Positions 7,749-13,227 of a stretch of DNA of 13,227 nucleotides are shown here, in pieces. Below the pieces are notes generated by a model, which worked only from the letters and a program-made list of their open reading frames with translations, had not been told where the DNA came from and searched no databases. Source of the stretch: Proteobacteria bacterium UBA5122 (GTDB taxonomy: Bacteria; Pseudomonadota; Gammaproteobacteria; Tenderiales; Tenderiaceae). The first letter of the stretch is position 1. Each line of letters starts with the position of its first letter. The translations under genes and the position numbers were made by a program. The stretch spans positions 11,586 to 24,812 of the forward strand of contig DHYU01000036.1 in NCBI GenBank assembly GCA_002415485.1, read 5' to 3'.

Positions 7749-8050
7749 CAGTAAAACGACCTTATATAGGCAAGAATATCGAGAATCTCTTCACGACTCA
7801 GTAAACCGCGGTAAGCCGGCATGGCACGACTACCGCGTTCAACTAGATTGACGAGCGTCGCATCAGGCTTGAACAGGCCGTGGCGTTTAAAATCAGGCAC
7901 CCCGGGCATCTCAGCGCGCCCCTGCATGCCATGACAACTGGCACAGTGGACGTTATAGAGTTTGGCGCCATTCTTCGGGCTCGCCGCATGTACAGGCCCT
8001 GCGACCATCATTGCCAACAAGGCAACATACAAGCATCTTTTCATCATCAT
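7748..8050 (-). CDS. Small periplasmic mono-haem class I cytochrome c
   Basis: Soluble electron carrier of 100 residues, about 78 after signal removal. The signal peptide is residues 1-22, cleaved after VHA. The haem site is CASCH (36-40), with Met77 in RAMPAY the likely distal ligand, and a terminal helix EEILDILAYIRSFY packs as in class I cytochromes. Three ATG codons lie in tandem (8050, 8047, 8044). The AGGGG ribosome site abuts the first and is six bases from the third, so translation probably begins at 8044, making the protein two residues shorter. It is the first gene of the propeller/c-di-GMP cassette, and its stop overlaps the next start. The size and MPAY motif fit the c5/c55x-like group, but the exact subfamily is not certain. 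It may supply or withdraw electrons for the downstream sensors; that is inference. Confidence 0.9.
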   Translation of the reverse strand: MMMKRCLYVALLAMMVAGPVHAASPKNGAKLYNVHCASCHGMQGRAEMPGVPDFKRHGLFKPDATLVNLVERGSRAMPAYRGLLSREEILDILAYIRSFY

Positions 8051-8170
8051 CCCCTAAGGAGTGAGGTCACCGCCCACACATTAAACACCGCAGGCAATGG
8101 GTTAACCGGCAAATATTATCATTATTAAACCCAGACTGTCGCCCGAACCGCATACATGCAGCACCCGGCA
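8051..8170. promoter_or_regulatory. Only sizeable gap in the minus-strand block; possible promoter of the propeller/c-di-GMP cassette
   Basis: This 120 bp gap is the only one over 50 bp between co-directional genes from the right edge to 2829. It contains an AT-rich patch at 8110-8128 (minus strand reads TTTAATAATGATAATATTTG) that could hold a -10 element, but no good -35 hexamer at proper spacing. The ribosome site of the downstream cytochrome (TTAGGGG) is at its end. I see no stem-loop with a U-run after the TlpA-like gene, so read-through from the ccm genes is possible. Confidence 0.35.
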
Positions 8171-8698
8171 TTATTGGCGGAGATAGCCCTGTAATGTTTC
8201 CCGCCACTCGGCTGAATCCCACTCCCTCGGACCGGCGATCCGTTGCAACAACTTGCCGTCTGCATCAATGACAAAGGTGTAGGGGAAGATTGGCACCCCC
8301 AGCATCTGCCGGATCACTACGTGTTCGCCAGCATCCATATAACTGGTAAAGGTCACCTGCTTGTCGATCAGAAACTCGCGCACCACGTGCTCATCACTAT
8401 CCGCCGCCAAACCGATCACGACAAAACGATCAGAGGGCAGACTATCACTGAGCGCCTGCAGGCTCGGCAATTCAAAACGACAGGCCGCACACCACGTGCC
8501 CCACACATTGAGCACGATGATACGTCCACGATAATCGGAAAGCTGGTGCTGCCCGCCATCAAGATCGATAAGCGGGATATCGGGCACGGATTGGCCCAGG
8601 GTCAGATAGTCGGTGTATTCCGGTTCACGATCACAGCCGCTCAAAAACAAAAACGCGCACAGGCAGCACCCGATAATACGTGCTGCCTGTGCGCGCAT
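8171..8698 (-). CDS. TlpA-like thioredoxin-fold lipoprotein (disulfide reductase)
   Basis: Predicted membrane-anchored periplasmic thiol-disulfide oxidoreductase of 175 residues. The signal peptide ends in lipobox LSGC with lipidated Cys22. The thioredoxin domain has the redox motif WCAAC (Cys70 and Cys73) after the strand IVLNVWGT, and a cis-proline region FPYTFVID (Pro139). Length and layout fit the TlpA/ResA/AhpC-TSA family. It follows ccmI by 11 nt with an AAGGG ribosome site, so it belongs to the ccm operon. It differs from CcmG next door, which has WCVSC and a transmembrane anchor, and so is a second, lipid-anchored thioredoxin in the same operon. It probably reduces apocytochrome or other periplasmic cysteines; substrate specificity cannot be read from sequence. 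Confidence 0.88.
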   Translation of the reverse strand: MRAQAARIIGCCLCAFLFLSGCDREPEYTDYLTLGQSVPDIPLIDLDGGQHQLSDYRGRIIVLNVWGTWCAACRFELPSLQALSDSLPSDRFVVIGLAADSDEHVVREFLIDKQVTFTSYMDAGEHVVIRQMLGVPIFPYTFVIDADGKLLQRIAGPREWDSAEWRETLQGYLRQ

Positions 8699-8709
8699 CG
8701 TGATCGCCC

Positions 8710-10005
8710 TTACGGCACCACTGAGTTGATGACGATCTCGACATCGGCGCGGCCGACCTTGATCGCGCCGGCATCACCTTGCAGATCGCCGCTCTGCGCA
8801 ATCGCATCGCCGGTCTTGCTGATCCGAGCACTGACCAGCACCTCATCAAAGCGCGCAAGACTCATATTCGGCATCATCGCCATCGACTCATCCAGCGTGA
8901 AGGTCAGCGGCAATTCACTGGCCTGCGTCTTCAGAATCGCCAATGGCATCGGCGGACCGCTAACGGCCTTGGCAAAGACGTACACGATATCCGTCGGCGC
9001 AACCTTGTCTGCCAGCGATGCATCCAGTTTCAACAGACCACTGATGGTTCTGCCGGCCGCCGGGGCTGTGTTCTCACTGATGGTGACGCCTTCACCATAC
9101 ATCTTCGGCGGCGGTACCGCGCCAAACTCACCAGCGTCCTGACGTTCTTTGTATTTACGCGCCTCTTGAATCGCGCCCATGATCTGGCCGCGCTCATCAG
9201 AACCCTGCGGATACAACGTCATCAGGTGTTCCCAATAGCTCAGCGAGCCGGTGAAATCACCACGTTCAAACAAGGCCGTCGCCATCAGCCACAGCGCCTT
9301 TTGATGATTGGGATCACTCACCAATGCACGGTCCAGCATCGCCATCGGCTTGCCTTCGAGACTGCCACCGGTGGCCATCGCCAGTGCATCTGCATAATCA
9401 GCCAACACGTTTGGCTCATCGCCGACAAACTGCGTCGCACGCTCATAGGCCAACACAGCCTCATCGTAACGACCCAGCACACTGAACGACCGACCGAGCA
9501 TCACCCAACCTTCAATGTCAGATGGATCGGCCTGCAGACGCTCATACAGACCTTGCACCATCTGTTCGATCTGCATCGCCATCTCGGCTTCGTTGCCGCC
9601 GTGTGGTGATTGCGCCACGGCCTGTTCTACATACGCAGGATTTACCGCCGCAGGCGTCCCCAGATAGTTATACAGACCCACCGCAAACACTGGTACAGCA
9701 AGAGTGACAATCACTGCCGTAGATACATTCAGTGCCTTGGCGGGCGCCTTGGCTTCGCTATCAGCAACAGCGGTATCTTCCAACAAACGACGCTCGATCT
9801 CTTCACGTGCGCGAGTGTAGTACTCCTCAGTCAAATCACCGTTGGCACGATCCACTTCCAGCTCCTGCAGCTGATTCTTATAGATCGATACATTTAGTGC
9901 TGCACGCTGCACCTCGGTCGCCTGCTGACGCGAAAACAGCGGTGGGATGATAAACAGGAGCCCCGCCGCGACCAGACACGCGGCCACAATCCAAAATACT
10001 GTCAT
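8710..10005 (-). CDS. ccmI: Cytochrome c maturation protein CcmI (apocytochrome chaperone)
   Basis: Membrane protein of System I cytochrome c assembly that holds the apocytochrome C-terminus and delivers it to the CcmF/CcmH ligation complex. It has 431 residues: transmembrane helix 1 (about 2-24), a cytoplasmic segment (25-90) with the conserved YKNQLQELE heptad-like helix, helix 2 (about 94-114), a periplasmic TPR region (about 145-285; for example DIEGWVMLGRSFSVLGRYDEAVLAYERA), and a C-terminal periplasmic domain (about 318-430) of the CycH/CcmH C-terminal type. It starts three bases after the ccmH stop with AAGGA upstream. Full-length two-helix CcmI separate from CcmH is one common arrangement; in E. 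coli this TPR part is fused to CcmH. Assignment by domain layout and operon place is strong. Confidence 0.93.
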   Translation of the reverse strand: MTVFWIVAACLVAAGLLFIIPPLFSRQQATEVQRAALNVSIYKNQLQELEVDRANGDLTEEYYTRAREEIERRLLEDTAVADSEAKAPAKALNVSTAVIVTLAVPVFAVGLYNYLGTPAAVNPAYVEQAVAQSPHGGNEAEMAMQIEQMVQGLYERLQADPSDIEGWVMLGRSFSVLGRYDEAVLAYERATQFVGDEPNVLADYADALAMATGGSLEGKPMAMLDRALVSDPNHQKALWLMATALFERGDFTGSLSYWEHLMTLYPQGSDERGQIMGAIQEARKYKERQDAGEFGAVPPPKMYGEGVTISENTAPAAGRTISGLLKLDASLADKVAPTDIVYVFAKAVSGPPMPLAILKTQASELPLTFTLDESMAMMPNMSLARFDEVLVSARISKTGDAIAQSGDLQGDAGAIKVGRADVEIVINSVVP

Positions 10006-10008
10006 GGG

Positions 10009-10488
10009 TTATTTTTCCTTCGAATCCGCGTCGTCGCCACGACGCAACAACTCGGTTGCTCGACGATGATCTTCTTCAGACAACGGCGCCTCAGATATTT
10101 GCTTCTTACGCGCATGAATATTGAAATACAGTGTGCCCACACCGATCACCAACAACAGGATCGGACCAAACCACAACAACACCGTTTTGGTAGACAATGG
10201 TGGCTTGTACAGCACGTACTCACCATACCGCTCCATCATGAAATCCAACACGTCACGATCACTCATGCCGGTTTCCATCAGATCACGAATCTGATCTCGC
10301 ATATCGACTGCGAAGTCAGAATTGGAATCGGCCAGTGATTGACCCTGACAAACCAGACAACGCAGATCAGCAGAGACATCCATCACTCGCGCATGCATCG
10401 CAGGATCACCATGGGTAAACTCTGCCTCTGTCGCCTGCGCCACACTGCCCAGACAGAGCAGCCCCAAACCAAATATCAGCTTTTTCAT
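10009..10488 (-). CDS. ccmH: Cytochrome c maturation protein CcmH (thiol oxidoreductase)
   Basis: Periplasmic, membrane-anchored thiol protein that reduces or holds the cysteines of apocytochrome c for haem ligation with CcmF and CcmI. It has 159 residues: signal peptide 1-19 (ending VAQA), redox motif LRCLVCQGQS with Cys44 and Cys47, a three-helix bundle (about 40-95; DSNSDFAVDMRDQIRDL, YGEYVLYKPP), and one transmembrane helix (about 103-121). The usual family motif is LRCxxCQNQ; here Asn is replaced by Gly. The ATG overlaps the ccmG TGA by four bases (ATGA). Length matches the short CcmH/CycL form that lacks the TPR domain, agreeing with a separate ccmI downstream. Confidence 0.95.
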   Translation of the reverse strand: MKKLIFGLGLLCLGSVAQATEAEFTHGDPAMHARVMDVSADLRCLVCQGQSLADSNSDFAVDMRDQIRDLMETGMSDRDVLDFMMERYGEYVLYKPPLSTKTVLLWFGPILLLVIGVGTLYFNIHARKKQISEAPLSEEDHRRATELLRRGDDADSKEK

Positions 10489-11009
10489 CCTTGCAGCTTC
10501 CTCACCAGGGGCATGATTTCATTCTGCACAGCATCAACCGTAACCGGCCCTGTGTGCTTGTGACGGATGATGCCCTGTTTATCGATGATGTAGGTTTCAG
10601 GCACACCGTACACACCGAAATCCACACCAACACGACCGTCCGAGTCAAAACCGCTGGCGACATAGGGGTTACCAAAGTCCACCAGCCACTGAATCGCATC
10701 CTCGCGTTTGTCTTTGTAGTTCAGGCCATAAATCGGTACTTGGCCGGTACGTGCCAATTGCATAAACACCGGGTGTTCCTGACGGCAAGACACACACCAC
10801 GACGCCCACACATTCAGAATCCAGACCTTACCGAGCATCTCATCACGCGCCACCACTTGGTTGACCTCGTGCAGATTACTCAACTGAAAGCTAGGCGCCG
10901 GTTTGTCGATCAACGGCGACGGCACATCCTGCGGATTCAGAAACAGACCCTTATAGAAAAAACCTGCCAGGATCAGAAAGATGACCAGCGGGGCCAGATA
11001 ACGCACCAT
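10485..11009 (-). CDS. ccmG: Thiol:disulfide interchange protein CcmG/DsbE
   Basis: Membrane-tethered periplasmic thioredoxin of the Ccm system that supplies reducing power to apocytochrome or CcmH. It has 174 residues: one N-terminal transmembrane anchor (about 4-20), a thioredoxin fold with active site WCVSC (Cys72, Cys75) after VWILNVWAS, and the CcmG-typical GVYGVPETYIID segment with cis-Pro137. Acidic and charged residues around NYKDKREDA also match the family. The start codon shares one base with the ccmF stop (TAATG), and GGAG lies about eight bases upstream. Electrons would normally come from DsbD/CcdA, which is not in this window. Confidence 0.95.
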   Translation of the reverse strand: MVRYLAPLVIFLILAGFFYKGLFLNPQDVPSPLIDKPAPSFQLSNLHEVNQVVARDEMLGKVWILNVWASWCVSCRQEHPVFMQLARTGQVPIYGLNYKDKREDAIQWLVDFGNPYVASGFDSDGRVGVDFGVYGVPETYIIDKQGIIRHKHTGPVTVDAVQNEIMPLVRKLQG

Positions 11010-13018
11010 TAGCCTTTCTCCGTTGCCAATTCCGGTGCAGCAGGCTTGGCCGCTTCACCTGATTTTACTTTTTGATCGCGCTTGCCCAGCAGGCGATAAC
11101 GCTTGTCTGCCATCGCAAACACACCACCGAGCATCATCAATACCGAGCCACCCCAAATCCAAACCACAAACGGTTTGTAATAAACACGCACGCTCCATGC
11201 GCCACCACTGACTGGCTCACCCAGTGACACATACAAGTCACGCCACACTGTCGTGTGAATGGCCGCTTCAGTCATCGGCATCGTCTGCACGGTATAGACA
11301 CGCTTCTCAGGATTGAGCGTCATCAGCTCATAGTCCTGTTTCAATACACGAATGATGCCCATGTTCGACGTATAGTTAGGCCCTTTGTGTTCAATCACAC
11401 CATCGAAACGGAAGGTGTAACCACCGACAGACACCGTGTCACCGATATCCATACGTACATCTTTTTCAGTCTCGTAGTTACTTACCAACGCAACACCGAT
11501 AATGGTGACAGCGACACCAATATGCGCGATGTGCATGCCGTAAAATCCGCCTGGAATCGCACGCAAGCGCGCGCCCCAAGGTTCATCCGGGCTAGTACTG
11601 CTAAAACGACCCGCAAAATGGACCACGGCTGTACCAATAATCCAGCCAGCCATCGCCATACCCAACGCAGCCTTCCAACTCCAGCCACCCATCATCAACG
11701 GCACGGCAATCGCAACACCAATGGCAAATACCGCGGCCCACTTAACACGCTTGGCGATATCCATCGGATTGGCCTTCTTCCAACGCGCCAGCGGCCCCCA
11801 GCCCAACAGGAAGGCCAGCAACACCACAGTCGGCACAAACATCATATTGAAGTAAGGCGCCCCGACCGAGACCTTGCCCATGCCGAGTGCATCAACAAAC
11901 AGCGGGTAACAGGTACCGAGCAACACCATACCGGCCGCAACGGCCATGATGACGTTATTCGACAACAGCATCGACTCTTTCGACACCGGCTCGAACTTGC
12001 CCCCCAAACCCACCTTCGGCGCACGCCACGCATACAACAACAGCGAGCTGACTACGACCACACACAGGAAGGCCAGAATAAAAGAACCACGCTCAGGGTC
12101 GGTCGCAAACGCATGCACCGAGGTCAAGACGCCTGAACGTACGAGGAAGGTACCCAATAAACTCAGAGAAAAGGCCATGATCGCCAACAACACAGTCCAG
12201 CTCTTGAAACCACCGCGCTTTTCGGTCACGACCAGCGAGTGCAACAGCGCAGTACCAACCAACCAAGGCATGAACGACGCATTCTCAACCGGATCCCAGA
12301 ACCACCAGCCACCCCAGCCCAGTTCGTAATACGCCCACCATGAGCCCAGGGAGATACCACCGGTCAAAAACACCCACGCACCGACGGTCCATGGACGCGA
12401 CCAACGCGCCCACGCCGCATCCAGACGACCACCGAGCAACGCGGCAATCGCAAACGCAAACGCAACAGAAAAGCCCACGTAGCCCATGTACAACATCGGC
12501 GGATGAATGATCAAACCAGGATCTTGCAGCAGAGGATTCAAGTCACGACCATCGGGTGCGGCAGGAATCAGACGATCAAACGGGTTTGATGTCAGCAGCA
12601 TGAACAACAGGAAGCCGATACTGATAAAACCCATGACACCAATGACACGCGCCACCATCTCGATCGGCAGGCGTTTACTAAAAACTGCCACCAATGAAGT
12701 CCACATACATAACATCATGGCCCACAACAGCAGAGAGCCTTCATGCCCCCCCCATACACCAGCAATTTTGTACTGTATAGGCAACAGCGAGTTTGAGTGC
12801 GAGGCCGCATACAACACCGAAAAGTCATCGGTGACAAAGGCATAGGTTAAACAGATATATGAAATAATAACGAAGACAAATTGACCATGCGCCACCGGCC
12901 GCGCCATCGACATCCACGAACCGATATTCAACTGTGCACCGGCGATCGGGATAACGGTCTGCACAATCGCCAAACACAGCGCCATGATCAGCGCAAAATG
13001 ACCTAATTCTGGAATCAC
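11009..13018 (-). CDS. ccmF: Cytochrome c haem lyase subunit CcmF
   Basis: Large polytopic inner-membrane protein that takes haem from holo-CcmE and joins it to the CXXCH of apocytochrome c. It has 669 residues with about 14-15 hydrophobic helices. The diagnostic tryptophan-rich WWD motif spans 226-252 and contains WGGWWFWDPVENASF. His172 (IHPPMLY), His260 (ALLHS), His302 (SVHAFATDP) and His499 (HIAHIG) fall where the family has its haem-ligand histidines. A periplasmic domain (about 515-600) precedes the last helix (about 617-636). The start is GTG 13018, overlapping the ccmE stop as GTGA, with a strong GGAGGGG ribosome site; the resulting MIPELGHFAL is the usual CcmF beginning. Length is normal. 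Confidence 0.97.
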   Translation of the reverse strand: MIPELGHFALIMALCLAIVQTVIPIAGAQLNIGSWMSMARPVAHGQFVFVIISYICLTYAFVTDDFSVLYAASHSNSLLPIQYKIAGVWGGHEGSLLLWAMMLCMWTSLVAVFSKRLPIEMVARVIGVMGFISIGFLLFMLLTSNPFDRLIPAAPDGRDLNPLLQDPGLIIHPPMLYMGYVGFSVAFAFAIAALLGGRLDAAWARWSRPWTVGAWVFLTGGISLGSWWAYYELGWGGWWFWDPVENASFMPWLVGTALLHSLVVTEKRGGFKSWTVLLAIMAFSLSLLGTFLVRSGVLTSVHAFATDPERGSFILAFLCVVVVSSLLLYAWRAPKVGLGGKFEPVSKESMLLSNNVIMAVAAGMVLLGTCYPLFVDALGMGKVSVGAPYFNMMFVPTVVLLAFLLGWGPLARWKKANPMDIAKRVKWAAVFAIGVAIAVPLMMGGWSWKAALGMAMAGWIIGTAVVHFAGRFSSTSPDEPWGARLRAIPGGFYGMHIAHIGVAVTIIGVALVSNYETEKDVRMDIGDTVSVGGYTFRFDGVIEHKGPNYTSNMGIIRVLKQDYELMTLNPEKRVYTVQTMPMTEAAIHTTVWRDLYVSLGEPVSGGAWSVRVYYKPFVVWIWGGSVLMMLGGVFAMADKRYRLLGKRDQKVKSGEAAKPAAPELATEKG

Positions 13019-13227
13019 TGGACAGCCCCTCCGCTTGTCGTTACTGGCGCAGCTGCGCCCATTTCACCGGCAGCGGCTGCTTCAGCCGCCTTGGCCTTTT
13101 CGGCTTCTTCTAATGCTTCAGCCACCTCAGGCGGCATATAGGTTTCATCATGTTTGGCCAATACTTCCTCGGCACGGAACAGTCCATCGCCACCCATCTT
13201 GCCCTGGGCCACGACACCTTCACCTTC
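13015..13227 (-). CDS. ccmE: Haem chaperone CcmE, C-terminal part (gene runs off the window)
   Basis: CcmE binds haem covalently through a histidine in the periplasm and hands it to CcmF. Only the last 70 codons lie in the window. The readable part begins EGEGVVAQGKM and includes the haem-binding stretch LAKHDETYMPPEV, with the conserved His and Tyr spaced as in the HxxxY motif. The tail then becomes Ala/Glu rich (ALEEAEKAKAAEAAAAGE), a common non-conserved extension. The 5' part, including the membrane anchor, lies beyond 13227. The stop overlaps ccmF by four bases. ccmA-D would be expected further upstream, outside this window. Confidence 0.95.
   Translation of the reverse strand, partial: EGEGVVAQGKMGGDGLFRAEEVLAKHDETYMPPEVAEALEEAEKAKAAEAAAAGEMGAAAPVTTSGGAVQ

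Noticed and set aside
8243..9142. Long plus-strand open frame (299 codons) opposite the TlpA-like gene and ccmI
   Set aside because: It spans two well-supported minus-strand genes and their junction; the product is low-similarity, His/Thr/Arg rich shadow sequence.
11255..12136. Plus-strand open frame (293 codons) opposite ccmF
   Set aside because: CcmF in the other strand is certain from its WWD motif; this frame is His/Arg/Thr-rich shadow sequence.
1..13227. CRISPR arrays, tRNA or rRNA genes, insertion sequences and phage attachment sites
   Set aside because: No regularly spaced repeats, RNA gene signatures, transposase frames or flanking inverted repeats were seen on either strand by eye.

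Overview
This window looks like part of a gammaproteobacterial chromosome of moderately high GC. The evidence is a System I cytochrome c maturation cluster in the order ccmE-F-G-H-I, lipoproteins with standard lipoboxes, and several periplasmic c-type cytochromes. The lineage cannot be fixed from the sequence. The content suits a respiratory, cytochrome-rich lifestyle, but no diagnostic terminal reductase or oxidase gene is visible.

Layout. (1) Positions 1-60 are almost pure C/G homopolymer runs and are probably a contig-end artefact. (2) Positions 2-817 (minus strand) hold a di-haem cytochrome built from two near-identical class I domains. (3) A 189 bp divergent intergenic region separates it from a plus-strand pair: a penta-haem doubled-CXXCH cytochrome (1007-1771) and an overlapping six-repeat NHL propeller lipoprotein (1747-2814). 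(4) The NHL gene converges on a long minus-strand block that runs from the right edge to 2829. In order of transcription, that block holds ccmE (partial), ccmF, ccmG, ccmH, ccmI and a TlpA-like thioredoxin lipoprotein. A 120 bp gap follows, and then a small mono-haem cytochrome, two paralogous seven-repeat Reg_prop beta-propeller proteins, and an 824-residue GGDEF-EAL protein whose periplasmic sensor carries a CXXCH haem-attachment motif.

How the genes fit together. The ccm proteins attach haem to CXXCH apocytochromes in the periplasm, and CcmG, CcmH and TlpA keep the cysteines reduced. At least four proteins in the window are likely clients: the di-haem cytochrome, the penta-haem cytochrome, the mono-haem cytochrome and, unusually, the c-di-GMP enzyme. 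The ccm genes are tightly packed, with 1-4 nt overlaps or gaps up to 11 nt.

The most interesting unit is the apparent four-gene cassette at 2829-8050: cytochrome, propeller, propeller, haem-sensing GGDEF/EAL protein. I infer that it links a periplasmic redox or ligand signal to intracellular c-di-GMP. No homology search could be run, so its novelty is untested.
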